Below, in pieces: positions 17,100 through 25,650 of a stretch of DNA of 64,000 nucleotides (its first letter is position 1; each line of letters begins with the position of its first letter). The stretch is from Salinilacustrithrix flava (GTDB taxonomy: Bacteria > Actinomycetota > Acidimicrobiia > Acidimicrobiales > Salinilacustritrichaceae). The stretch covers positions 3,844,001-3,908,000 of the forward strand of contig NZ_CP133888.1 in the NCBI RefSeq assembly GCF_041228405.1, given 5' to 3'. A model generated the notes under the pieces. The model did not search any database. It saw only the letters and a program-made list of their open reading frames with translations, and had not been told where the DNA came from. The translations under genes were made by a program, and so were the position numbers.

Positions 17100-18599
17100 A
17101 TGGCGGTCGTCGTCGCGATCGATGCCGGCACCACCGGCGTGCGCTCCATGGCGCTGTCGGAGTCGGGTCTGCCGGTCGGCATGGCCTACCGCGAGTTCAC
17201 CCAGCACTTCCCCCGGCCCGGCTGGGTCGAGCACGACGCCACCGAGATCTGGGAGGCGGTCCGCGCCACCCTCACCGAGCTGCTCCACGAGCTCGACGAG
17301 CCCATCGCCGCCATCGGCATCACGGACCAGCGCGAGACCGTCGTGGCATGGGACCGTCGCACGGGCGAGCCCCGCCACCGCGCCATCGTGTGGCAGGACC
17401 GGCGCACCGCCGCCCGCTGCGACGAGCTCGCCGAGGCGGGGCACCTCCCGCTCGTGCGCGAGACCACCGGGCTGGTGCTCGACCCCTACTTCTCCGGCAC
17501 CAAGCTGGAGTGGCTGCTGCGCCCGAGCGACCGGGGCGGAGGCGGCGTGGAGGCCGACGAGCACCTGGCCGTCGGCACCATCGACACCTGGCTGCTCTGG
17601 CAGCTCACCGGCGGCCAGGTGCACGCCACGGAGCCGTCCAACGCCTCGCGCACGATGCTGTTCGACATCGGCGCCCTGACCTGGTCCGAGGAGCTGTGCG
17701 ACCTCCTCGGCGTGCCGCAGTCGTGCCTGCCCGAGGTCCGACCCTCGTCGGGACGCTTCGGCACCACAGCGGTCGGGGTCGGCGTGCCCGCCGGCATCCC
17801 CATCTCCGGTGTCGCCGGCGACCAGCAGGCCGCCCTGTTCGGCCAGGCCTGCTTCGAGCCGGGGATGACCAAGAACACCTACGGCACCGGCTCCTTCGTG
17901 CTCATGAACGTCGGGCAGGAGTGCCCCGAGCCGGTGGAGGGCCTGCTCACGACGGTGGCGTGGAGCCTGGGCTCGGTCGATGCCGCCTCGACGTCCTACG
18001 CGCTCGAAGGCGCGATCTTCGTCACCGGCGCTGCGGTGCAGTGGCTGCGCGACGGGCTCGAGATCATCGAGGAGGCCGCCGAGACCGGCCCGCTGGCCGA
18101 GTCGGTGCCCGACACCGGCGGGGTCGTGCTCGTCCCCGCGTTCACCGGGCTGGGGTCGCCGTGGTGGGATCCCTACGCGCGCGGCGCCATCGTCGGCATC
18201 ACGCGGGGGACGACGCGGGCCCACCTGGCCCGGGCGACGGTGGAGTCGATGGTGTTCCAGACCCGCGATGTGGTCGATGCGATGTCCGCCGCCAGCGGGC
18301 GGGAGGTCCTCGCCATGCGGGTGGACGGCGGTGCGTCGGTGATGCCGCTGCTGCTGCAGCTGCAGGCCGACCAGCTGCAGGTGCCGGTGTCGCGACCGAC
18401 GGTGCAGGACACCACGGCGCTGGGGGCCGCCTACCTGGCCGGCTTGGCCGAGGGCGTCTGGTCGTCGCCGGACGAGGTCCGTGAGAACTGGGTCCTCGAC
18501 GTCGAGGTGGAACCCGCGGCGAGCCGGGACGAGGTCGATGCCGCCCACACCACGTGGCTGCGGGCGGTGGAGCGCGCTCGGGGCTGGGCCACCGAGTAG
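17100..18599 (+). CDS. glpK: glycerol kinase
   Basis: 499-residue FGGY kinase making glycerol-3-phosphate. The N-terminal phosphate loop AIDAGTTGVRS, the GITDQRET block, WQDRRT, DTWLLWQLTGG, the second ATP-domain motif GTGSFVLMN and the C-terminal RVDGGAS motif are all present. Length and block order match GlpK closely. A second, more divergent FGGY kinase lies at 58548, near glpD. The start ATG is 1 nt after the SDR stop. Confidence 0.93.
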   Translation: MAVVVAIDAGTTGVRSMALSESGLPVGMAYREFTQHFPRPGWVEHDATEIWEAVRATLTELLHELDEPIAAIGITDQRETVVAWDRRTGEPRHRAIVWQDRRTAARCDELAEAGHLPLVRETTGLVLDPYFSGTKLEWLLRPSDRGGGGVEADEHLAVGTIDTWLLWQLTGGQVHATEPSNASRTMLFDIGALTWSEELCDLLGVPQSCLPEVRPSSGRFGTTAVGVGVPAGIPISGVAGDQQAALFGQACFEPGMTKNTYGTGSFVLMNVGQECPEPVEGLLTTVAWSLGSVDAASTSYALEGAIFVTGAAVQWLRDGLEIIEEAAETGPLAESVPDTGGVVLVPAFTGLGSPWWDPYARGAIVGITRGTTRAHLARATVESMVFQTRDVVDAMSAASGREVLAMRVDGGASVMPLLLQLQADQLQVPVSRPTVQDTTALGAAYLAGLAEGVWSSPDEVRENWVLDVEVEPAASRDEVDAAHTTWLRAVERARGWATE

Positions 18600-18614
18600 C
18601 GCTCGACGTGGTTC

Positions 18615-18794
18615 CTAGGCGAAGTGGCCGAGGACGGCGACCAGGAGCTGCGTACCGCCGACGAGGGCGAACAGGCACGCCACGAGGATGACCGCGGCGT
18701 TGGCTTCGGCGGCGCGCTGGGCGGCCTCGGGGTCGGCGGCGACCGCCACGGCACGGGAGTCCTCGGTCGTGGTGGTCGGGTGGGTCAGGGCCAT
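18615..18794 (-). CDS. small single-helix membrane protein
   Basis: 59 residues: a polar Thr/Ala-rich N-terminus and one hydrophobic helix (about 33-57) ending near the C-terminus. No family recognised. ATG 18792-18794 is chosen over one 21 nt upstream because GGAG sits 7 nt before it. It is convergent with glpK across 15 nt. Confidence 0.5.
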   Translation of the reverse strand: MALTHPTTTTEDSRAVAVAADPEAAQRAAEANAAVILVACLFALVGGTQLLVAVLGHFA

Positions 18795-18868
18795 GGCGCA
18801 CTCCGTCCCCGCCACGGAGGGTGCTCAGACCACCGGGACCGGGGGAATCGGTCACGTGTGACCGATGG

Positions 18869-19537
18869 CTACTCCTGGTTGCTCGGGTGGAGACGTCGGG
18901 AGAGGTCGATCAAGCGGGTGTCCACGATGCGGGCGAGGGCCGACACCTGGCGCCGCTCGCGGGCTCGGAACGGCGCGCCGGTCCGCCCGACGACCAACGC
19001 CGTGCCCGTGCCCGGAAGCGGGGCCCACACCACGTCGTCGGGTCCGGTCTCCCCGCGCGAGACCCGGGCCGAGGTCCGGGAGCCCTCGACGAAGGCGACC
19101 AGCCAGCGCGGCAGCGGGAGGTCGCCGTCGCCGGCCAGGAGCTCCCCGTCGTCGAGGCGCAGGACAGCGGCCCACTCGCCGCCGAGCACCCTCCGCCCGT
19201 GGGTGACCACGCTCTCGAGCAGCGCAGCCCGGTCCCGGGCCCCGACGATGACGGCGGCGGTCTCGAGCACGTCGGCCCGGGGATCGTGGGTGCGGCCGTC
19301 GAGCACCCGGAGGTCCTCGATGTCGACGCCGGGGACCGACCGGATCCGCCCGACCAGCGCCGGGATGGCCAGCACGTCGGCGATCTGCACGGCCAGCTCG
19401 TCGATGGCCCGACCGGCGCTGCGCTCCAGGATGTCGATGCCGACGATCTCGCCGCCGGCGTCCCCGATGCTCGTCGCCACCTCCCCCAGCGCGCCGGGAC
19501 GGTCGGGCAGCCACACGCGCACGATGCAGGTCTCCAT
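18869..19537 (-). CDS. ACT-domain protein with GAF-like C-terminus
   Basis: 222 residues. Residues 1-75 form an ACT domain (VRVWLPDRPGALGEVATSIGDAGGEI), a small-ligand, often amino-acid, sensor. The rest (about 95-215) looks GAF-like, with WAPLPGTGTALVVGR followed by a long helix. No catalytic domain or DNA-binding motif is seen, so a sensory or allosteric role is inferred. The start is ATG with TACCGT 7 nt upstream. Confidence 0.72.
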   Translation of the reverse strand: METCIVRVWLPDRPGALGEVATSIGDAGGEIVGIDILERSAGRAIDELAVQIADVLAIPALVGRIRSVPGVDIEDLRVLDGRTHDPRADVLETAAVIVGARDRAALLESVVTHGRRVLGGEWAAVLRLDDGELLAGDGDLPLPRWLVAFVEGSRTSARVSRGETGPDDVVWAPLPGTGTALVVGRTGAPFRARERRQVSALARIVDTRLIDLSRRLHPSNQE

Positions 19538-19544
19538 CGATCGA

Positions 19545-19550
19545 ACGGTA
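19545..19550 (-). promoter_or_regulatory. putative -10 element of ACT-protein gene
   Basis: Minus-strand TACCGT, 7 nt before the ATG. The divergent TetR gene has the identical hexamer at the identical distance. Confidence 0.45.
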
Positions 19551-19643
19551 CGGATGGGCGGTGAACGCCCGGTTACGGGCCGAGGGCGTCTCCGTGAGCG
19601 GGGCCCGTCGGCGCGATGTCGGGATCCGGCGGGCAGTCGGTGA

Positions 19644-19663
19644 ACTTGACCGTCTGGTCAAGT
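19644..19663. promoter_or_regulatory. TetR operator (perfect palindrome)
   Basis: Arms ACTTGACC and GGTCAAGT, a perfect 8-bp inverted repeat around a 4-nt spacer, ending 12 nt before the TetR start. It overlaps the putative -10 TACCGT (19663-19668) by one base, so binding would block the gene's own promoter. Confidence 0.8.
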
Positions 19664-19675
19664 ACCGTGCGGTCC

Positions 19676-20290
19676 ATGGGCCGTCGACTCACACCCCGAG
19701 GCGAGCAGCGACGTGGCGAGCTCCTGGCCTACGCCACGGAGCGCTTCGCCACGAACGGCTACCACCCGACCTCGGTGGCCGAGCTGGTCGACGGCCTCGG
19801 CGTGGGCAAGGGCGTCTTCTACTGGTACTTCGAGTCCAAGGAGGACCTCTTCCTCGAGATCCTCCGCGCCGGCGAGCGGGAGCTGCGCCGGGTGCAGCTC
19901 GACGCCATGGGCGACGAGACCGACCCGGTGGCGCGCATGGAGCTCGCCATCCGGGCCTCCATGGAGTGGTGGGCCACCCACCGCGAGCTCTACGTGCTCA
20001 TCGAGTTCGCCCGCACCGAGGCCAGCTTCGCCTCCGGCGTCCGCAAGGGCGAACGGGTCGCGCTCGAGGACACCCGGCGCCTCGTGCAGGAGGCCATGGA
20101 CTCCGGCGCCATCGCCGACGGCAACGCCACCGTCGTCGCCCAGGCCGTGCTCGGGGTCAGCTCGGTGCTCGCCCGCACGCAGGTGCTGGGCCGGGGCCGC
20201 CCGCCGAGCGAGGTCGCCGACGAGGTCATCGACTTCTGCTGGCACGGCCTGCTCGGCCGGGACGCCGGTCAGACCCGCCGCACCGCGTAA
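19676..20290 (+). CDS. TetR-family transcriptional regulator
   Basis: 204 residues. N-terminal helix-turn-helix: TERFATNGYHPTSVAELVDGLGVGKGVFYWYFESKEDLF region typical of TetR. The C-terminal half is the ligand/dimer domain. ATG 19676 is chosen; TACCGT is 7 nt before it and a perfect operator lies upstream, indicating leaderless, self-repressed expression. Targets beyond its own gene may include the divergent ACT gene. Convergent with the aminotransferase gene, 3 nt apart. Ligand unknown. Confidence 0.92.
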   Translation: MGRRLTPRGEQRRGELLAYATERFATNGYHPTSVAELVDGLGVGKGVFYWYFESKEDLFLEILRAGERELRRVQLDAMGDETDPVARMELAIRASMEWWATHRELYVLIEFARTEASFASGVRKGERVALEDTRRLVQEAMDSGAIADGNATVVAQAVLGVSSVLARTQVLGRGRPPSEVADEVIDFCWHGLLGRDAGQTRRTA

Positions 20291-20293
20291 CCG

Positions 20294-21481
20294 CTACCCG
20301 AGCTCGGGCAGGGCCTTCTTCATCCCGCGGATCGCCTGCTGGATGCGCTGGTCGTTCTCGATGAGGGCGAAGCGGATGTTGCCCTCCCCGCCGGGACCGA
20401 ACCCGACGCCCGGCGAGGTGGCCACGTTGGCCTCGGTGACCAGCTTCTTGGCGAACTCCACCGAGCCCATGTGGCGGTAGGGCTCCGGGATCGGCGCCCA
20501 CGCGAACATCGTCCCGCCGGGGCGGGGCATCTCCCAGCCGATGCGGTCGAGGCCGTCGCAGAGCGCATCGCGGCGGCTCTGGTAGACCGCGTTGATCTCC
20601 TTGGGGTACTCGGTGGCCTCGTTCAGGGTCACGGTCGCGGCGATCTGGATCGGCTGGAACGTGCCGTAGTCGAGGTAGCTCTTCAGCTTGGAGAGCGCGC
20701 CGACGACCTCGGGGTTGCCGGCCATGAACGCCACCCGCCAGCCGGCCATCGAGAAGGACTTCGTCATGGAGTACAGCTCGACCGCGCACTCCTTGGCCCC
20801 CTCGGCCTGCAGGATGGAGGGCGGCTGCCAGCCGTCGAAGCCGAGGTCCGCATAGGCGTTGTCGTGGACGACGATGACCTCCTGCTCCCGGGCGAAGTCG
20901 ACGAGGCCCTGGAAGAACGGCAGGTCCACGCACTTGGTCGTGGGGTTGTGGGGGAACGACACGACGATGACGCGCGGGCGGGGCCACGAGTAGAGGAACT
21001 GGTGCCGGATGCGATCGAGCAGCTCCTCCCCGTGGTCGACGGCGCCGCCCATGGGGATCTCGCGGATGCTGGCACCGGCGAAGAGCGGGCCCCACAGGTG
21101 GATCGGGTAGCTGGGCGAGGGCACGAGCGCGGAGTCGCCGGGGCCGAGCAGCACCCAGCACAGGTGGGAGTAGCCCTCCTTGGCCCCGATGGTGGCCACG
21201 ACCTCGGTCTCGGGATCCAGGGCCACGCCGAAGCGCCGCAGGTACAGGTCGGCGGCGGCCTGGCGCAGCTTGGGGATGCCCTTGGACTGGGAGTAGCGGT
21301 GGTTCCGCGGGTTCATCGCGGCCTCGGCCAGCTTCTCCACCGCGATCTGCGGGGACGGGAGGTCCGGGTTGCCGAAGCCCAGGTCGATGACGTCGTTGCC
21401 TGCCCGCCGTGCTTCCTGCTTCAGCCCGTCGATGATCGTGAAGACGTAGGGCGGCAGCCCGGTGATGCGGCGGAACTCCAT
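20294..21481 (-). CDS. class I aminotransferase (AlaC-like)
   Basis: 395-residue PLP enzyme. The Schiff-base lysine is in YSMTKSFSMAGWR, with SFPHNPTTKCVD (Asn for PLP), VHDNAYADLGFDG and GEGNIRFALIEN (Arg for the carboxylate). These blocks fit the glutamate-pyruvate (AlaC/YfdZ) group, so alanine synthesis is likely, but related LL-diaminopimelate or methionine aminotransferases are not excluded. The start ATG has TAGCCT 6 nt upstream. Confidence 0.88.
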   Translation of the reverse strand: MEFRRITGLPPYVFTIIDGLKQEARRAGNDVIDLGFGNPDLPSPQIAVEKLAEAAMNPRNHRYSQSKGIPKLRQAAADLYLRRFGVALDPETEVVATIGAKEGYSHLCWVLLGPGDSALVPSPSYPIHLWGPLFAGASIREIPMGGAVDHGEELLDRIRHQFLYSWPRPRVIVVSFPHNPTTKCVDLPFFQGLVDFAREQEVIVVHDNAYADLGFDGWQPPSILQAEGAKECAVELYSMTKSFSMAGWRVAFMAGNPEVVGALSKLKSYLDYGTFQPIQIAATVTLNEATEYPKEINAVYQSRRDALCDGLDRIGWEMPRPGGTMFAWAPIPEPYRHMGSVEFAKKLVTEANVATSPGVGFGPGGEGNIRFALIENDQRIQQAIRGMKKALPELG

Positions 21482-21487
21482 GAGCCG

Positions 21488-21493
21488 AGGCTA
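21488..21493 (-). promoter_or_regulatory. putative -10 element of aminotransferase gene
   Basis: Minus-strand TAGCCT, 6 nt before the ATG; predicts a leaderless message. Confidence 0.45.
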
Positions 21494-21513
21494 GCCACGG
21501 CATGATGGCCACC

Positions 21514-21996
21514 ATGCAGACGATCGACGTCGTGGTGGAGATCCCCCGGGGGAGCCGCAACAAGTACGAGTACGACCACGAGCGCCACGTGTTCCGACTC
21601 GACCGGCGGCTGTTCTCGGCCACGGTGTACCCGGCCGACTACGGGTTCATCCCCGACACCCTCGGCGAGGACGGCGACCCCCTCGACGCGCTGGTGATCA
21701 TGGAGGAGCCGACCTTCCCCGGCTGCTGGATCCAGGCCCGCCCGGTCGGCGTCTTCTGGATGACCGACGACGCCGGCCCCGACGCCAAGATCGTCTGCGT
21801 CCCGGCCCACGACCCACGTTGGGAGCAGGTGCCCGAGATCGAGGACCTCCCCGACTACCTCCTCTCGGAGATCGAGCACTTCTTCACCGTCTACAAGGAC
21901 CTCGAGCCCCACAAGTTCTCCTCGACCCGTGGCTACGAGGGATCCGAGGCGGCGTGGACCGAGATCCGCGCCGCCCACGAGCGCTACGTCCCCTGA
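21514..21996 (+). CDS. ppa: inorganic pyrophosphatase
   Basis: 160-residue soluble family I enzyme hydrolysing pyrophosphate. EIPRGSRNKYEYD holds the substrate lysine, YPADYGFIPDT the tyrosine pair, and GEDGDPLDALVIME the metal-binding aspartates. Upstream ATG codons at 21502 and 21505 are in frame; 21514 is preferred because homologs begin here and CATGAT lies 7 nt upstream. Its 3' end overlaps the 3' end of the convergent ROK gene by 13 nt. Confidence 0.95.
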   Translation: MQTIDVVVEIPRGSRNKYEYDHERHVFRLDRRLFSATVYPADYGFIPDTLGEDGDPLDALVIMEEPTFPGCWIQARPVGVFWMTDDAGPDAKIVCVPAHDPRWEQVPEIEDLPDYLLSEIEHFFTVYKDLEPHKFSSTRGYEGSEAAWTEIRAAHERYVP

Positions 21997-22967
21997 GTCG
22001 GGGGGCGCCGGGCGGACTCCAGCGCGAGCACGGCGGCCCCGATGGCGCCGGCCCGCTCGCCGAAGTGCGCGGCGACGATGGGCACCACCGGCCGGTGGCC
22101 CCGCGCCAGCACCTGGTCGGGCACCGCACCCTCGATGCGGGGCAGCAGGACGTCCTCGGCCTCGATGACGCCACCGCCGAGCACCACCACGCCGGGGTCG
22201 AGCAGGTCGACCAGGTTGGCGATGCCGGCGGCCACCCACCACACGAACTCGTCCAGCACGAGGGAGGCATCGTGGTCACCGGCGCGCACGGCCGCGATCA
22301 CGTGCTCGCCCCGGACGCCCTCGGGCTCCCCGCCGGCGAGATCGACCACTGCGTCGAGCCGACCGGCGAGGGCGGCGTCACGGCCCAGCCGGCCGAGGCC
22401 GGAGCCCGACGCGTAGCGCTCCCAGCAGCCCCGCCGGCCGCACGGGCACGGCGGCCCGCTCGGGTCGATCAGCATGTGGCCCGGCTCCCCGGCGAAGCCG
22501 TTGGCGCCGTGGCGCACGAGCCCACCCACGACGATGCCGCCGCCGATGCCGGTGCCGAGGGTGAGCAGGATGCCGTCGGACCACCCGGCGCCGGCGCCGC
22601 CCCGGAACTCGGCATAGGTCGCGCAGGTGGCGTCGTTGTCGGCGGCGACCGGGCGCCCGAGTCGGGTGCCCACGACCTCGCCCACGGCCAGGTCGATGAC
22701 GCCGGGGAGGTTGGCCCCGAAGCGGAAGACGTCGCCGTCGTCGATGAGCCCCGGGATGCCGAGGCCGACCGGGCCGGAGCCGCCGGGGTCCAGAGCCTCC
22801 ACGAGCTCGGCGATGCCGTCGACGAGGGCGGCGGCGCCGACCGGGGTCGCCAGGCGCGTCTCGGCGATCACCACGGTCGGGGACGTGGCGTCGACGACCA
22901 CGCCGAGCATCTTGGTGCCGCCGATGTCGATGCCGACGGCTCGCTCCTGGTCCGCGGGGGCGGCCAC
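21984..22967 (-). CDS. ROK-family sugar kinase (zinc site intact)
   Basis: 327 residues. Phosphate loop GIDIGGTKMLG, VAADNDATCATYAEF with catalytic Asp, TLGTGIGGGIV, and the zinc motif CPCGRRGCWE after GEPGHM. It is most likely a glucokinase-type polyphosphate/ATP sugar kinase. GTG 22965-22967 is 5 nt after the baeRF stop, so it is in an operon with that gene. The last 13 nt run antisense over the end of ppa. Confidence 0.9.
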   Translation of the reverse strand: MAAPADQERAVGIDIGGTKMLGVVVDATSPTVVIAETRLATPVGAAALVDGIAELVEALDPGGSGPVGLGIPGLIDDGDVFRFGANLPGVIDLAVGEVVGTRLGRPVAADNDATCATYAEFRGGAGAGWSDGILLTLGTGIGGGIVVGGLVRHGANGFAGEPGHMLIDPSGPPCPCGRRGCWERYASGSGLGRLGRDAALAGRLDAVVDLAGGEPEGVRGEHVIAAVRAGDHDASLVLDEFVWWVAAGIANLVDLLDPGVVVLGGGVIEAEDVLLPRIEGAVPDQVLARGHRPVVPIVAAHFGERAGAIGAAVLALESARRPPTQGT

Positions 22968-22972
22968 GGGGT

Positions 22973-24085
22973 TCAGTAGCGGAGCAGGGCGCCGACGCGG
23001 CCGAGCACGTCGAGGTCGGCGTTGCCGTCGCACACCACCACGCGGCAGGACTGGCCGAGCGCGGCCTCGACCGCCTCCTCGACCAGGTCGGGGACCGCCA
23101 CCATCTCCGCGCCGCACGTGCAGGTCCGGCCGACGGTGGCCAGCCGGTCGCAGGTGTCGCAGCGCCAGCCCTCGACCTCGTACCCGTCGGAGACGAGCAG
23201 CCGGTCGACCCGCCGCTCGGCGAGGGCGTCGACCACGGGCCCGATGCCGGCGACGCCACGCCCGTCGCCGTTCACCGCGGCGCGCAGCTCCTCCACCAGT
23301 GCCGCCTCTCGGGCGGCCTCGATGGCGCGCTCGGCCTCCAGCGCGGCGCGGCGCAGGTCGGCCTCGGGTGCGCTCGGTGCCACGTCGAGCCGGGCGCGGA
23401 GCCGCTCGCCGAGGTACGGGTGCAGGTCGGCCTCGAGCTCGGAGGCCACGCCCTCGGCGGCGGCGAGCACCAGGTGGTCGAAGCCGGTCGACTGGTAGAC
23501 GGACCAGGCCAGCTCCGCGGCGTGGCGCAGGTGCTGGTGGGTCATCTCCTCGCGGTGCTGCTCCACGCCGCCCCGGTCGTGCTCGCCGACGGTGTCGTAG
23601 TCGCGCCCGATGTCGTCGGTGCGCTCGACCTTCTCGACCAGCTCGCCGAGGCGGTACACGAGCACGCGGGCGTGCTGCTTGTCGGCGGCGAGCACCGCGA
23701 CCTTCTCGCTCTGCTGCAGGACGAGCTCGAGCTGGCCCACCGCCGGGGTCGGGTTCACCACCAGCTCGTTGCGGACCGGCACCGGGAGCTCGTGGACCAC
23801 GAACAGGTCGTGGGCGTCGCAGGAGAAGAGCGCGACGCCGCGGGTCGAGGTCCGATCGAAGCCGGCACCGACGCGGTCCACGATCCGCGCGATGTCGGCG
23901 TCGACGGCCTCGTCGACCTCCGGGCGGCGACGCATCCGACGGACCATCTCGTCGAGGGCCCGCTCGTAGTCGGCAGGGCGCACGTAACGGCCGCCGTCGA
24001 CGTCGAGGTAGCAGGACGTGACGAGCGCGCCGTTGCTGCGGATGGCGGCCAGGGCACGGATGTCGTCTTCGGTGATGACGGGCAC
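22973..24085 (-). CDS. baeRF-type (peptide-release-factor-like) protein
   Basis: 370 residues resembling the bacterial eRF1/Vms1-like (baeRF) proteins: an N-terminal domain (YLDVDGGRYVRPADY), a central RNase-H-like region (VAVLAADKQHARVLVYRLGE) and a C-terminal L7Ae-like region (RVDRLLVSDGYEVEGW). Near the end is a four-cysteine cluster, CDTCDRLATVGRTCTCG, probably zinc-binding. The family is predicted to act on ribosomes or stalled peptidyl-tRNA; no role is proven here. GTG 24085 is chosen because GGAGGG lies 9 nt upstream. Confidence 0.8.
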   Translation of the reverse strand: MPVITEDDIRALAAIRSNGALVTSCYLDVDGGRYVRPADYERALDEMVRRMRRRPEVDEAVDADIARIVDRVGAGFDRTSTRGVALFSCDAHDLFVVHELPVPVRNELVVNPTPAVGQLELVLQQSEKVAVLAADKQHARVLVYRLGELVEKVERTDDIGRDYDTVGEHDRGGVEQHREEMTHQHLRHAAELAWSVYQSTGFDHLVLAAAEGVASELEADLHPYLGERLRARLDVAPSAPEADLRRAALEAERAIEAAREAALVEELRAAVNGDGRGVAGIGPVVDALAERRVDRLLVSDGYEVEGWRCDTCDRLATVGRTCTCGAEMVAVPDLVEEAVEAALGQSCRVVVCDGNADLDVLGRVGALLRY

Positions 24086-24161
24086 GTGGTGTCCCTCCTG
24101 GGGGTCGTGGTTCGGGCGCATGGTAGGACCTCGCCCGGCAGCCCGGGCCGGGCGGGGGTGG

Positions 24162-25286
24162 TCATGTCGGGGCCGCCGCGGATCGCCGGGGCACCGGTTC
24201 GATGTGGGCAGCTCGACGGGGGCCGACGGACCGGGCCCAGGCCACGGCCGCGGGATGCTCGTCGACCACGACGACCTGCACGGCGCCGGCCGCGGCAGCG
24301 AGTCGGTCGAGCAGCGACGTCACGTCCGCGTCGTCGAGGTGGCCGAGGGCGCCGTCCAGCAGGAGCGGGACGGCACCAGCGAGCCGGGTCGGCCGGTGGT
24401 CAGCGAGCCGGGCGCTGAGGCGCGCGCCCAGATCCTGCACCGACGGGCGCTCGCCGCCCCGCGGCGTGAGCTCGGCGCGGACCGCATCGAGGCGCACGAT
24501 GGCTTCGGCATGGGCGGCCGTGGCGCGCGACGCCCGGGCCCGCGGGGCATCGAGGTCGTGCTCGGCGCCGCCGGACGGCGGCTCGGGGAAGGCCAGGGCG
24601 GCTTCGATGGCCGCCAGCTCCACACCCGCTCCGACTGCCCAGCCGACGTCGATCCGCCGCTCCTCGAGCCAGTCCTCCGCGATGCGGACCAGCTCCCCCA
24701 CGGGCAGGCCGAGGTCGTCCACGTCGATGCCGACGCCGGCCAGGGCCTCGACGAGGTCGCCCGCCCACGTCGGTGCGCCGGCGCGTCGCCGGTCTCGGAC
24801 CTCGTCGAGGGCGGCCCGCACCGGCTCGGCGACGACCGCCTCGTGCCGGGCGATGCCGGCCCGGAGCGCGGCGGCGCGGGCGCGCAGCCCGCCGTGCGAG
24901 GGCCGCGCCGCCGCGATCTCGCTGCGGGCGAGCTCGTCGCAGGCCTCCCAGCGGTCCGACGACAGGAGCACCACGTCGCGCTCGGCCGTGCGCAACCGGG
25001 TCGCAGCGTCGCCGGGCAGGTCCCCGTCGACGTTGGCGCCGGTGACGACGGCCCCGACCGGGTTGCCCTGCACCTCGAGCAGGTCCAGATCCGCCTGGGT
25101 GGCGTCGAGCAGGAGCCCGTGGGCCTCGATCAGCGCGGGGAGCGCCGGTTCGAGGCCGGAGGCGATTGCGTCGAAGGCCTGGCGCAGCGTCGCGCGCTGC
25201 GGCTCCGACAGGCCCGACACGACGGACACGGCCGGGTGCAGGTCCACGAGGTGACCGTCGTCGAGCTGGACCCGCAGCACCCGCAT
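24162..25286 (-). CDS. unrecognised protein with ABC/SMC-ATPase-like plan but no P-loop
   Basis: 374 residues. The opening strand-turn-strand (LDDGHLVDLHPAVSVVSGLS) and the end (PLLLDGALGHLDDADVTSLL then VQVVVVDEHPAAVAWA) follow the layout of SMC/RecF-like ATPases, where a Walker A and a Walker B/D-loop/H-loop would lie. The P-loop GxxGxGKS is replaced by SGLSEPQRATLR. The middle is helical and Ala/Arg-rich. It follows the 115-residue gene with a 1-nt TGATG overlap. It may be a degenerate ATPase; function unknown. Confidence 0.6.
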   Translation of the reverse strand: MRVLRVQLDDGHLVDLHPAVSVVSGLSEPQRATLRQAFDAIASGLEPALPALIEAHGLLLDATQADLDLLEVQGNPVGAVVTGANVDGDLPGDAATRLRTAERDVVLLSSDRWEACDELARSEIAAARPSHGGLRARAAALRAGIARHEAVVAEPVRAALDEVRDRRRAGAPTWAGDLVEALAGVGIDVDDLGLPVGELVRIAEDWLEERRIDVGWAVGAGVELAAIEAALAFPEPPSGGAEHDLDAPRARASRATAAHAEAIVRLDAVRAELTPRGGERPSVQDLGARLSARLADHRPTRLAGAVPLLLDGALGHLDDADVTSLLDRLAAAAGAVQVVVVDEHPAAVAWARSVGPRRAAHIEPVPRRSAAAPT

Positions 25287-25633
25287 CAGCTGACGGAGAT
25301 CCGCTCGAACCCGTCGGGCGGGTCTTCGTCGGTGCCGTCGTCCGCCTCGGCGCCCTCATCGGCAGCGGGGACCGGCCACCGGCCGGAAGCGAAGCCGGCG
25401 ACGGCCTCGGTGGCGTTGCGGGCGACGGCGCCGACCGTGCGGACGACGGTCTCGGCAGCGGCGGGATCCTGCAGGATCGACTCGGCGGCGTCGAGCATGG
25501 CCCGTCCGGCTCGGATCGCCTCGAGCGCAGCCCGCTGGAACTGGTCGATGCCGGTCTGCACCGGGTCGGCCGCGCCCTCGGGTCCCGGGGCGTCGGTGGG
25601 GTCGGCGGGGTCTTGATCCATGCTCGCCGCCAT
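25286..25633 (-). CDS. acidic hypothetical protein
   Basis: 115 residues. A Pro/Asp/Gly-rich N-terminus is followed by amphipathic helices (about 28-80: VQTGIDQFQRAALEAIRAG) and a very acidic tail. No recognised family. ATG 25631-25633 is used; an in-frame ATG at 25619-25621 is equally possible, and neither has a clear ribosome site. It sits between the ArsA-like gene (17 nt gap) and the P-loop-less protein (1-nt overlap). Confidence 0.6.
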   Translation of the reverse strand: MAASMDQDPADPTDAPGPEGAADPVQTGIDQFQRAALEAIRAGRAMLDAAESILQDPAAAETVVRTVGAVARNATEAVAGFASGRWPVPAADEGAEADDGTDEDPPDGFERISVS

Positions 25634-25650
25634 GTTGCCAGACGGCGTCG

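Noticed and set aside
17100..18599. glpK, the SDR and the second FGGY kinase considered as one glycerol operon
   Set aside because: They are 40 kb apart; only the 56.6-60 kb genes are coupled, so I keep the clusters separate.
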